Source: CAVUMR01 sp963742715 (lineage in GTDB: Bacteria; Actinomycetota; Actinomycetes; Mycobacteriales; Micromonosporaceae). From it: 64,000 bases of DNA. The notes below the pieces were generated by a model. That model was not told the origin of the DNA and searched no databases. It was given only the letters and a program-made list of their open reading frames with translations. The position numbers and the translations under genes are program-made. Shown piece by piece: positions 44,028-52,061 of the stretch. The first letter of the stretch is position 1; each line of letters starts with the position of its first letter. Where the stretch lies: positions 124,001 through 188,000 of the forward strand of contig CAVUMR010000003.1 of assembly GCA_963742715.1 (NCBI GenBank), read 5' to 3'.

Positions 44028-45020
44028 ATGGCAAGTCCTACGAAACTGGTGATTGGCGCAAGCGGGTTCCTTGGCAGCCACGTAACTCGCCAACTCGTCG
44101 AGGCCGGTGAACGCGTCCGGGTCATGCTGCGGCGTACGAGCTCCACCCGCGCGATCGACGACTTGGACGTGGAGTACTGCTACGGCGACGTCTTCGACGA
44201 TGCGGCACTACGTGTCGCGATGAGCGGATGCGACGTCGTCTATTACTGCGTGGTCGACGCGCGAATGTGGCTGCGTGACCCGACGCCACTGTTCCGCACC
44301 AACGTCGAGGGACTGAAGCATGTCCTCGACGCCGCAGTCGAGGCAAACCTGCACCGGTTCGTGTTCACCAGCACGACGGGCACCCTCGCGGTCAGAACCG
44401 ACGGCAGACCGGTCACAGAGGAAGATCCACACAACTGGACAGCGGGCGGCGCCTACATCGAGTCACGCGTAGCCGCCGAACGCATGGTGATGCGGTACGC
44501 GCGAGAGAAGGGCTTGCCGGCCGTGGCGTTGTGCATCTCGACGACTTACGGACCAGCTGACTGGCAGCCCACGCCGCACGGGTCGCTGATCGCGCGGGTG
44601 GCAACAGGCCGGTTCCCCTTCTACTTCGGCTTCAGTGCGGAGGTCGTGGGCATCGAAGATGCCGCTCGCGCAATGTTATTGGCGGCCGAACGTGGGCGGA
44701 ACGGCGAGCGCTACATCGTGACCGATCGCTACATGAGCAACGGTGAGGTTCATCGAGTTGCGGCAAGCGCGGTAGGCCGCAAGCCGCCGCGCATCAAGCT
44801 GCCTCTGCCACTGTTGATGGCCGCTGCGCGGATCAATGACGTCGCCGCGCGATTGCTCCGGCGCGACCTACCGTTCGCCGCAGTCGGCATACGGATGGCG
44901 CAACTCATGTCACCACTGGACGGCAGTAAGGCCCAGCGCGAATTGGGTTGGAGGCCGCGGCCCGTCGAGGAATCGATACGCAAGGCGGCCCGGTTCTTCG
45001 CCACGGAGCGGCCTCCATAA
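44028..45020 (+). CDS. NAD(P)-dependent epimerase / reductase family protein
   Basis: A 330-residue extended SDR of the dihydroflavonol-reductase/3-beta-HSD type. VIGASGFLGSHV (about 8-19) is the cofactor motif; RFVFTSTTGTL holds the catalytic Ser/Thr region. The Tyr motif is GGAYIESRVAAERM, so Arg stands where Lys is normal (YxxxR), an unusual change. The C-terminal part (about 240-330) is helical. The start is placed at ATG 44028 before the cofactor motif; an upstream frame from 43911 gives an unlikely extension. It is divergent from the SnoaL unit and shares the duplicated TATTCGA operator. Confidence 0.87.
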   Translation: MASPTKLVIGASGFLGSHVTRQLVEAGERVRVMLRRTSSTRAIDDLDVEYCYGDVFDDAALRVAMSGCDVVYYCVVDARMWLRDPTPLFRTNVEGLKHVLDAAVEANLHRFVFTSTTGTLAVRTDGRPVTEEDPHNWTAGGAYIESRVAAERMVMRYAREKGLPAVALCISTTYGPADWQPTPHGSLIARVATGRFPFYFGFSAEVVGIEDAARAMLLAAERGRNGERYIVTDRYMSNGEVHRVAASAVGRKPPRIKLPLPLLMAAARINDVAARLLRRDLPFAAVGIRMAQLMSPLDGSKAQRELGWRPRPVEESIRKAARFFATERPP

Positions 45021-45103
45021 CGGCCGTGGGCCCCGCAAGCGTTCATGAAAGTCGTTCATCCGCAGTCAATTCGAAGTAGTCCCACTCAATGAGGAGAAAA
45101 TAC

Positions 45104-45763
45104 ATGTCCGTAGGAACCAGCCGTCGGTCGTTGGCCAGCTCAAGCGAGCGCTACCTGTTGCGCGCCGCTATCGCTTTGAGCGCAGCGACGATACTGCTGG
45201 GTGGAGTTACCGCCCCGATCGCCAGCGCCGACCCGGTGCTGCCGCTTCCGAGTCTGTGCGGCTTCACGTCGCCCGGCGACGATGCGGGTCCCGAGGTCGA
45301 TGCGATCAAGACACTCAAAGCGACCTACTTCTCGAACATCGATGCCAAGAACTGGACGGGTCTCAGCAATCTCCTCGCTCCCGACGTCGTGGAGGACACC
45401 TTGTGCAGCGCCGGGCCCATCTTCTACGGCAGGGACCCGTTCATCGCCTTCCTGAAGCTCACGCTCGGTGGCGCCACCACGCACCACCAGGGCTCCGACC
45501 CGCATATCAAGCTGACGTCCGCGACGACTGCCGCCGGCCTATGGACGTTGGAGGACGTGCTGGTCTTCGGCGGCGTTCTCGGCGTGCACGGCTATGGCCA
45601 CTACAACGACCACTACGTGAAGGTCAACGGCAACTGGGTGGTCAAGGACTCCAAGCTCACCCGCACCCGCATCGATCTGATCGATCCCAAGGACAACACG
45701 GTCATCCAGGCGAACGCTTCCCTCCTGGACGTCGCCGCCAAGGTCAAGGCGATCACCGGCTAG
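45104..45763 (+). CDS. exported SnoaL-like / NTF2-fold protein
   Basis: A 219-residue protein with an N-terminal signal (about 18-46, AAIALSAATILLGGVTAPIASA) and a SnoaL-like domain: VDAIKTLKATYFSNIDAKNWTGLSNLLAPD, HIKLTSATTAAGLWTLEDVL, GYGHYNDHYVKVNGNWVVKDSKLTRTRID. It matches the cytoplasmic paralogue at 43112 block for block, so a cytosolic-type enzyme or binding fold has been given an export signal. ATG 45104 has GAGGAG at a suitable distance. It probably shares the transcript of the epimerase gene 83 bases upstream. Role unknown; an extracytoplasmic binding or isomerase function is a guess. Confidence 0.83.
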   Translation: MSVGTSRRSLASSSERYLLRAAIALSAATILLGGVTAPIASADPVLPLPSLCGFTSPGDDAGPEVDAIKTLKATYFSNIDAKNWTGLSNLLAPDVVEDTLCSAGPIFYGRDPFIAFLKLTLGGATTHHQGSDPHIKLTSATTAAGLWTLEDVLVFGGVLGVHGYGHYNDHYVKVNGNWVVKDSKLTRTRIDLIDPKDNTVIQANASLLDVAAKVKAITG

Positions 45764-45792
45764 CCAAAGCACCGGGCGGGCGGTTCGTTCAA

Positions 45793-46659
45793 CTACGCAT
45801 GCGGTTCGATCGCCGCGGCCGCCCGCACGAGGTCCCGCCCCACCTGCTGCAATTTACGGGGCGGCAAGGCGGTGAACGGGTGAACACAGATGTTGTGGGT
45901 GACACGTCCGAGTTGGTTGAAGACGGGGGCCGCGATGGCCCCGACGTAGTGTCCTCGTTTACTGCCTACACCCGTCGGAATCGTTGGGGTGCCGGTCAAT
46001 TCAAGTAGGACCTCGCCGAGGTGATCGTTCACGGAGTCCGAGAGCGTCTCAGCCTGAATTCTGGTCATGACGGGTATCGCCGAGGCCATCTCGGGGCTCA
46101 GCCGTTCCACGCTGAACCCCTGCTCGCGGGTGGCATCGAGTTGCGTCACTAGCTGCGCCTCGAAGGCGCGGCTGGTGACGCCGCTTCGCCGCATCCAGTC
46201 GCGGCGCTCGTCTGGCGGTTCCCATGCGGCGAACGCCATCCCGAACGGTGCAGCGAATGGCACTCGATCACCGGCCGTAGCCGTCCAAGGGGTGTCGCTC
46301 CCAGCGATGAACGTAGTGATTACCAACTGGTCGCCGGCGCGCTCGGAGACAGACGCTGCGTAGCCTGTCGCGGCTGCGGCGGCCACGGCAGCCGCGTGGG
46401 CGGAGTGCGCAACGGATGGAGAGCCATCGATGTGCCTGGCAAGCCGAACCAAGGCGCCGCCGACCGAGAACGTCTTGTCGACCGGATCACGTGTAACCCA
46501 GCCTGTTTCGACGAGTTCCTTCAAGATGGTGTGGGCCGTTGCCTGGTTGAGACCCAAGGCCTGCACGATGTCGCTGAGTCGTGTGGATACGGCACGACGT
46601 TCGGCGAGGAACTCGATGATGTCCACCACCCGTCGAGTGGGCGGAGACGAAGCGGTCAT
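45793..46659 (-). CDS. IclR family transcriptional regulator
   Basis: A 288-residue regulator. The N-terminal winged helix-turn-helix is about 10-65 (TRRVVDIIEFLAE, LSDIVQALGLNQATAHTILKELVETGWV), and a C-terminal GAF-like effector domain follows (GYAASVSERAGDQLVITTFIAG; VGAIAAPVFNQLGRVTHNICV). Start ATG 46659 with GGAGAT upstream. It converges with the exported SnoaL gene. It is a possible controller of the neighbouring TATTCGA-type operators; this is inference from position only. An inverted repeat CTGCGCA/TGCGCAG (46669-46675, 46694-46700) lies in its own leader. Confidence 0.87.
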   Translation of the reverse strand: MTASSPPTRRVVDIIEFLAERRAVSTRLSDIVQALGLNQATAHTILKELVETGWVTRDPVDKTFSVGGALVRLARHIDGSPSVAHSAHAAAVAAAAATGYAASVSERAGDQLVITTFIAGSDTPWTATAGDRVPFAAPFGMAFAAWEPPDERRDWMRRSGVTSRAFEAQLVTQLDATREQGFSVERLSPEMASAIPVMTRIQAETLSDSVNDHLGEVLLELTGTPTIPTGVGSKRGHYVGAIAAPVFNQLGRVTHNICVHPFTALPPRKLQQVGRDLVRAAAAIEPHA

Positions 46660-46793
46660 GACTATCTCCTGCGCAAATGCCAAGCGTGGACAATGCGCAG
46701 ACTACCGCCATATCGTCGCGGTAGTTGCTTGGTCGCTGCTCTGGTCACCCGCCACGCGGGCGTGACGACACCCCGTGAGCCCGTCGAATTCCT

Positions 46794-47302
46794 TCAGCTG
46801 GCGGGAATCAGATCTGCGGCCACCGAGGGGCGGACCATCATCCCGCAGCTGAACGTCTCGCAGTCACCGACGAACCCGGCCTCCGGGTCATCGGCTGCCA
46901 CCAGTGCCTGCGCCTTGAAGGCGCGGGCCGCCGCGCTCAACTGATGTCGCACCACCCCAACGGTGTCGTCGAGCTCCTCCGGGCACTGCTCGCCCCACAG
47001 CGTCACCTCGGTCAGTCCGTGGTCGAGCGCGTCGAGCACGCCCTGACGTACCCGCAGGTCGCTAGCGAAGAGACCGAGGCTACCGCGACGGTCTGCGGGT
47101 GCGGACGATCGGCGCCCATCTCGAGCGCCGACTCCAGGTCGAAGGTCTGGACGCCGAGGATCTCCAGCGGCCTGGTGTCCTCGTCGGCGGGGATGAGCAC
47201 GGTGACGGCCCAGCCGGCCATCACGCGGTCGACCAACCAGCCACCGGCGAACTTCACCACCTCGGGCACGCTGTAGGCGACCACGTCGAGGCGGTATCTC
47301 AT
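46794..47302 (-). pseudogene. conserved protein of unknown function, frameshifted
   Basis: About 169 residues when repaired. First part MRYRLDVVAYSVPEVVKFAGGWLVDRVMAGWAVTVLIP, PLEILGVQTFDLESAL; after VAVAS the frame changes near 47075, and the rest reads GLFASDLRVRQGVLDALDHGLTEVTLWG, RHQLSAAARAFKAQALVAADD, CETFSCGMMVRPS. It is the paralogue of 41419-42003. The start overlaps the TetR stop (ATG 47302, TetR ends 47299), indicating coupling. The family is not recognised. The conserved order of two half-domains suggests a cytosolic alpha/beta protein. Confidence 0.65.
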
Positions 47303-47934
47303 GTCAGGTCCGCCTTCGACGTTGCCGCCGTCACCGGCTGGAAGTCGCGGGCGAGAGACTCCCCGTACCCCTTGAACACGTCGGCGAGGGGAATCGAAGG
47401 ATCGAGTAACCATGCGGTCTCCATTCCATTGGCAAAAGCGAGGATCTCGACGGCCTTGATGGCCGGATCGAAGTCTTGGCGGTATCGGCCGTCCCGCTGA
47501 CCGTCTGCGATCAGGCCGGCGAGGATGTCGACGGCAGCGCGCTGCCGTCGCAGTAGGCGGTCGTGCAGGGGGGCGTCGGGCGCGATGTTCTCGATCAACA
47601 GGACGGTGAACGTGCCGACGAGTTCGGGCGCACGACGAAACCGCTCGGCCGCCCGGCAGACCTCGGTGACGAGATCGCCGGAACGGTCGGCGTGCAGGTT
47701 GTCGTCATCGTCGCGGGCATCGAGCACGGCGTTGAGCAGCTGCTCCTTGGACTCGAAGTGATGCAGCAGCCCGGCCGAGCTGACACCGGCCTCCTTGGCG
47801 ATCTGAGCCAGCGAGGTATTGCGCCAGCCGTGGCGCGCGAGCAGGCGCTCGGCGACCGCGAGGATCCGCTGCTTGCGGTCATCTCCCTTGGCGAGCAGCG
47901 TCGCGTACGGCCGCGGAGACTCTCGAGCGGACAC
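47299..47934 (-). CDS. TetR family transcriptional regulator
   Basis: A 211-residue TetR regulator. HTH about 20-65 (RILAVAERLLARHGWRNTSLAQIAKEAGVSSAGLLHHF followed by SKEQLLNAVL), with a C-terminal ligand domain ending DVFKGYGESLARDFQPV. GTG 47934 has AAGGAG five bases upstream. A long inverted repeat, CAAACC-type, at 47949-47984 lies directly upstream and is the likely operator. The unknown-function gene downstream overlaps it. It is not related in target sequence to the GAGAAT-type sites. Confidence 0.88.
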   Translation of the reverse strand: MSARESPRPYATLLAKGDDRKQRILAVAERLLARHGWRNTSLAQIAKEAGVSSAGLLHHFESKEQLLNAVLDARDDDDNLHADRSGDLVTEVCRAAERFRRAPELVGTFTVLLIENIAPDAPLHDRLLRRQRAAVDILAGLIADGQRDGRYRQDFDPAIKAVEILAFANGMETAWLLDPSIPLADVFKGYGESLARDFQPVTAATSKADLT

Positions 47935-47948
47935 AGGACTCCTTAGAT

Positions 47949-47984
47949 CAAACCAACCTAGTGAACATACAGTAGGTAGGTTTG
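47949..47984. promoter_or_regulatory. 12-base inverted repeat, TetR operator candidate
   Basis: Arms CAAACCAACCTA (47949-47960) and TAGGTAGGTTTG (47973-47984) pair at 11 of 12 positions with a 12-base spacer. It lies 15 bases before the TetR start at 47934, overlapping its promoter. Confidence 0.6.
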
Positions 47985-48018
47985 GGCGCTGTGACAAGGG
48001 TCTCAGTGATGCTCTTTT

Positions 48019-48032
48019 TTGACGCCCGTCAA
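48019..48032. terminator. short hairpin downstream of acyl-CoA dehydrogenase
   Basis: Perfect palindrome TTGACG-CC-CGTCAA, 31 bases after the dehydrogenase stop (48063) on the minus strand. There is no T run on the 3' side in that direction, so it is only a weak terminator candidate and could be an operator. Confidence 0.35.
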
Positions 48033-48062
48033 GTTGGCTGGTCAGCCGTGGGTCGAGAAATC

Positions 48063-49211
48063 CTAGAGGCCGAGAGACTTGGCGATGATCACCTTCATGA
48101 CCTCGCTGGTCCCGGCGTAGATGCGTGCCACCCTGGCGTCCGTGTACAGCCGGGCGATCGGGTACTCCATCATGTAGCCGTAGCCGCCGAAGAGCTGTAG
48201 GCAGCGGTCGATCACGCGCTGCTGCATCTCGGTGCAGAACAACTTCACCCGTGCCGCGTCGGCGGGCGAGAGCTCGCCCTCGACGTGCAGGGTGACCGCG
48301 CGGTCGAGCATCGCCTGGGCCGCCTCGACCTCCGTCGAGCACGCGGCGAGTTCGAACTTGGTGTTCTGGAATGACGCAACGGGTGTGCCGAATGCCTTGC
48401 GGCCCTTGGTGTACTCGATCGCCGCGGTGATCGCGGACCGTGCCTGAGAGACCGATCCGACGGCCACGGTGAGGCGCTCCTGCGGCAGGTTGTGGCCGAG
48501 GTAGCCGAACGCCTCGCCCTCCTCCCCCAGCATGTTGGCTGCCGGCACGCGGACGTCGACGAACGACAGTTCGGCGGTGTCTTGCACCTTGCAGCCCATC
48601 TTCTCCAGCTCGCGACCCCGCGTGAAGCCCGCCATGCCGTCCTCGACGACGAACAGGGTGAGTCCCTTGCGCCGGTTGTCGGCATCGGTGGCCGTGCGGG
48701 CGACCACGATCACCAGGTCGGCCTGCATGCCGCCGGTGATGAAGGTCTTGGCTCCGTTGATGATGAAGTCGTCGCCGTCGCGCACCGCGGTGGTACGCAT
48801 GCCCGCCAGGTCGGAGCCGGTTCCCGGCTCGGTCATCGCGATGGCGGTGAGCAGCGTGCCCGCGGCGAGTCCCGGGAACCAGCGTTCGCGTTGTTCGGCG
48901 TTCGCGTAGTGCAGGAAGTACGGCAGGATCACCTCGAGCTGGGTGCGCACCGTCGACAGCGTGACCAGGGCGCGCGCCGCTTCCTCCTGCATGACGACGT
49001 TGTAGCGGTAGTCAGACGTGCCGCCACCGCCATACTCCTCGGGGATCGCCACCCCGAGCATGCCGAGCTCGCCCATCTGCTTGAACACCTCGCGGGGCAT
49101 CCGTCCGCCCTTCTCCCACTCGGGATAGTGCGGAACCACCTCCTTGTCGACGAAGTCGCGGGCGAGCTCGCGGAACGCCTCGTGGTCCTCGGTGAACAGA
49201 TCCCGGCGCAT
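48063..49211 (-). CDS. acyl-CoA dehydrogenase
   Basis: A 382-residue intact acyl-CoA dehydrogenase. Flavin/substrate segments: TAIAMTEPGTGSDLAGMRTTAV (about 125), INGAKTFITGGMQADLVIVVART, and DRCLQLFGGYGYMMEYPIARLYTDARVARIYAGTSEVMK. The Ala in YAGTSE replaces the Glu of medium-chain enzymes; the Glu in QERLTVAVGS (about 245) instead fits the isovaleryl/long-chain type base. It introduces a 2,3-double bond in an acyl-CoA. AAGGGGGG precedes ATG 49211. It is 33 bases downstream of a thiolase on the same strand, so the two form a beta-oxidation unit. Confidence 0.93.
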   Translation of the reverse strand: MRRDLFTEDHEAFRELARDFVDKEVVPHYPEWEKGGRMPREVFKQMGELGMLGVAIPEEYGGGGTSDYRYNVVMQEEAARALVTLSTVRTQLEVILPYFLHYANAEQRERWFPGLAAGTLLTAIAMTEPGTGSDLAGMRTTAVRDGDDFIINGAKTFITGGMQADLVIVVARTATDADNRRKGLTLFVVEDGMAGFTRGRELEKMGCKVQDTAELSFVDVRVPAANMLGEEGEAFGYLGHNLPQERLTVAVGSVSQARSAITAAIEYTKGRKAFGTPVASFQNTKFELAACSTEVEAAQAMLDRAVTLHVEGELSPADAARVKLFCTEMQQRVIDRCLQLFGGYGYMMEYPIARLYTDARVARIYAGTSEVMKVIIAKSLGL

Positions 49212-49244
49212 GGCGCCCCCCTTCGAAAGTTCTCTACGGCCCTG

Positions 49245-50390
49245 CTAGCTCATGAGCTCGACGACCGTAGCGTTGGCCGTACCGCCACCCTCGCACATGG
49301 TCTGCAAGCCGTAGCGAATCCCGTTGTCGCGCATGTGGTGAATCATCCGGGTCATCAGCACCGCGCCAGAAGCACCGAGCGGATGACCGAGGGCGATCGC
49401 CCCGCCCAGCGGGTTGAGCAGGGCCTCGTCGGCACCGGTCTCGGCCAACCAGGCCAACGGCACCGGCGCGAATGCTTCGTTGACCTCGAACACGCCGACC
49501 TCGTCGAGGCCAACGCCGGACTTGTGCAACACCTTCTGGGTGGCAGGGATGGGGCCGGTGAGCATCAGCACCGGGTCGGCACCGGTGACCGCGCCTGCGC
49601 GGTAGCGGACCAGCGGCGTCAGACCCAGTTGGATCGCGTTCTCGGTCGTCATCACCAACAGCGCGGCGGCGCCGTCGGAGATCTGCGACGAGTTGCCCGC
49701 GTGGATGACACCGTCGTCGGTGAAGGCGGGCTTGAGCGCGCCGAGTTTCTCGACGGTGGTGCCGCGACGGATGCCCTCGTCGATCGTCACCACGTCACCT
49801 TCGGTGAAGACCGGGACGATCTGGTCGATGAAGGCACCGGAGTCCTGCGCGGCGGCGGCCCGTTCGTGCGATTGCGCGGAGTACTCGTCGAGACGGGTCC
49901 GGGACAGGTTCCACTTCTTGGCGATCATCTCGGCCGAGAGGCCCTGATTGAACGAGAAATCATCGTACCGGGCAAGCACTTTCGGTCCATACGGCATACC
50001 GGTGGTCCGCGCCGCGCCGAGCGGCACCCGGCTCATCACCTCCACGCCACCCGCGACGACGACGTCCTGCTGGCCGGACATCACCCCCTGCACGGCGAAG
50101 TCGAGCGCCTGCTGGCTCGATCCGCAGGCCCGGTTGATCGTGGTGCCTGGGATGTGTTCGGGCCATCCGGCGGCGAGCACCGCCCAGCGGCCGATGTTGC
50201 TCGACTGGTCGCCGACCTGCGACACGCAACCCCACACCACGTCGTCGATCAGGTCGGGGTCGACGCCGGTCCGTTCGGCGAGCTCGGCGAGGACCACGGC
50301 GGACAGGTCGGCGGCGTGCTGGTCGGACAGGCCGCCATTGCGTTTACCGACGGGGGTTCGCACTGCTCCGACGATGACGGTTTCGCGCAT
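49245..50390 (-). CDS. acetyl-CoA acetyltransferase (thiolase)
   Basis: A 381-residue degradative-type thiolase with all catalytic features: nucleophile Cys in TINRACGSSQQAL (about 89), His-containing VFEVNEAFAPV (about 315) and GHPLGASGAVL (about 345), and the second Cys in MCEGGGTANATVVEL near the C-terminus. It cleaves 3-ketoacyl-CoA with CoA in the last step of beta-oxidation. ATG 50390. It precedes the acyl-CoA dehydrogenase gene and follows the amidohydrolase by 79 bases. Confidence 0.95.
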   Translation of the reverse strand: MRETVIVGAVRTPVGKRNGGLSDQHAADLSAVVLAELAERTGVDPDLIDDVVWGCVSQVGDQSSNIGRWAVLAAGWPEHIPGTTINRACGSSQQALDFAVQGVMSGQQDVVVAGGVEVMSRVPLGAARTTGMPYGPKVLARYDDFSFNQGLSAEMIAKKWNLSRTRLDEYSAQSHERAAAAQDSGAFIDQIVPVFTEGDVVTIDEGIRRGTTVEKLGALKPAFTDDGVIHAGNSSQISDGAAALLVMTTENAIQLGLTPLVRYRAGAVTGADPVLMLTGPIPATQKVLHKSGVGLDEVGVFEVNEAFAPVPLAWLAETGADEALLNPLGGAIALGHPLGASGAVLMTRMIHHMRDNGIRYGLQTMCEGGGTANATVVELMS

Positions 50391-50469
50391 GCTCTGGCTC
50401 CGATCCGACGCTGTCCTCCGAGTCTGCCGTGACGAGGTCAGCCGCCTGTGCGCGGGCCTTGGAGCGTGG

Positions 50470-51762
50470 TTAGTCCTCGGCGCCGCTCATCGCTTGGCGT
50501 TGGAGGCGAAACTCCTCGAAGCTCGGGCCTGCCTTGTCGTGCTTGCTGAGCGCCTGAACGGAGACGTCGTGCCCTTCGGCAGCCTTGCGCAGTGCCCCGA
50601 CCGTGGCCTGATCCCTTGGGATGTGCTTGAACGGCTCGAAATGGTAGAGCTTCATCGCGTTGAGATGGGTCATCTTGTCGATCTCATCGTCGGCCACGTC
50701 GTAGGTGTCGAACACCGCGGCCAGTTCCTCGGGCGCTCCCGGCCACATCGAATCCGAGTGCGGGTAGTCCATCTCCCAGCAGATGTTGTCCACGCCGATC
50801 TCGTGACGCAGTTTGACCCCGACGGGATCGGAGATGAAACACGTCATGAAGTGGTCGCGGAACACCTCGCTGGGCAGCTTTCCGCCGAAATCCTGATGGG
50901 TCCACGTCGAATGCATGTCGTAGGTGCGATCCACCCGCTCCAGGAAGTACGGAATCCAGCCGGTGCCACCCTCGGACAGGGCGATCTTCAGGTCCGGGTA
51001 GTCCTTGATCGGCTTGGACCACAACAGGTCCGCGGCCGCTTGCACGATGTTCATCGGCTGCAGGGTGATCATCACGTCCATCGGGCTATCAGGTGCCGGG
51101 ATCGACAGCTTCCCGGACGATCCGATGTGCACGTTCATCACCGTCTCGGTATCCACCAGCGCCTTCCACAGGGGCGTCCAGTAGTCGCTGTGGAAACTCG
51201 GAAACCCCAGCGCTGCAGGATTTTCGGTGAATGTCAGCGAGTGCACACCCTTCTTCGACACCCTCCGTACCTCCTGGGCGCACAGTTCGGCATCCCAGAT
51301 CGCAGGCAGCGCCATGGGAATGAACCGGCCCGGATGCGCTCCGCACCACTCGTCGATGTGCCAGTCGTTGTACGCCTGCACCAGTGCAAGTGAGAAATCC
51401 GCGTCATCGGTGACGAACAAGCGACCGGCGAAACCCGGGAACGAGGGGAAGTTCATGGTGGCCAACACTCCACCGGCATTCATGTCCTTGACCCGCTCCG
51501 CGGGGTCGAAACATCCCTTGCGGATCTCATCGAGCCCCTGCGGTTCCAAGCCGTACTCTTCCTTCGGTCGACCTGCGACCGCGTTGAGTGCCACGTTCGG
51601 AATCACGATGTCGCGGAACTGCCAGGTGTCCGATCCGTCGGGATTGTGCACCAATCGCGGTGCATCGTCGCGGTACTTCGCCGACAGATGGTTCTTGAAC
51701 ATGTCGGGCGGCTCGATGATGTGGTCATCCACGCTGATCAGGACCATGTCGTCTTTGTTCAC
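50470..51762 (-). CDS. amidohydrolase-2 family metal-dependent hydrolase
   Basis: A 430-residue amidohydrolase_2 protein, longer than its relatives here because of a C-terminal extension of about 40 residues. Motifs: SVDDHIIEPPD (about 10-20), MNVHIGSSG (about 216) and CWEMDYPHSDSMWP (about 335). GTG 51762 has AAGGA eight bases upstream. It is the first gene of a minus-strand unit with thiolase and acyl-CoA dehydrogenase. Its promoter region is shared with a divergent TetR gene and has GAGAAT-type sites on both sides. Confidence 0.9.
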   Translation of the reverse strand: MNKDDMVLISVDDHIIEPPDMFKNHLSAKYRDDAPRLVHNPDGSDTWQFRDIVIPNVALNAVAGRPKEEYGLEPQGLDEIRKGCFDPAERVKDMNAGGVLATMNFPSFPGFAGRLFVTDDADFSLALVQAYNDWHIDEWCGAHPGRFIPMALPAIWDAELCAQEVRRVSKKGVHSLTFTENPAALGFPSFHSDYWTPLWKALVDTETVMNVHIGSSGKLSIPAPDSPMDVMITLQPMNIVQAAADLLWSKPIKDYPDLKIALSEGGTGWIPYFLERVDRTYDMHSTWTHQDFGGKLPSEVFRDHFMTCFISDPVGVKLRHEIGVDNICWEMDYPHSDSMWPGAPEELAAVFDTYDVADDEIDKMTHLNAMKLYHFEPFKHIPRDQATVGALRKAAEGHDVSVQALSKHDKAGPSFEEFRLQRQAMSGAED

Positions 51763-51820
51763 GTTCGCATCCTTCGGATCGGCACTCGACTACCCACTCC
51801 GAGCCATGTTCTCTGTATGT

Positions 51821-51848
51821 GAAAACTATCCTCTCATAGTTGGAGAAT
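51821..51848. promoter_or_regulatory. GAGAAT-type operator upstream of amidohydrolase
   Basis: GAAAAC-TAT-CCTCTC-ATAGTTG-GAGAAT: the outer right half is perfect, the others match 4/6, on exact 3/7 spacing. The 7-base spacer ATAGTTG is identical to that of the site at 4174. It starts 59 bases before the start at 51762. Confidence 0.55.
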
Positions 51849-51988
51849 CAACCTCCACCGACGGTCGAATGCCGCAAATCGTGGTGTTGCGTGAATCGAG
51901 GACTCGACCGACGACGGGCGCGGGCTCAGCGGTAGATGGCGGATCGCCGGAATGGATCCCTCCATGTAGGACTTTCGCATTAGCGCTT

Positions 51989-52018
51989 TTGAGAATACTA
52001 TTCTCAACTCAAGATAGT
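51989..52018. promoter_or_regulatory. best GAGAAT-type operator, upstream of TetR
   Basis: Perfect 8-3-8 palindrome TTGAGAAT-ACT-ATTCTCAA (51989-52007), then after the 7-base spacing a weaker third half GATAGT (52013-52018). A consensus-like -10 TATAAT follows at 52019-52024. It is the longest palindrome of the set and lies before the TetR gene at 52062, consistent with autoregulation. Confidence 0.75.
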
Positions 52019-52061
52019 TATAATCTCAGACACGGTGGCTGCGAGGGGGTCTACGACCGCA

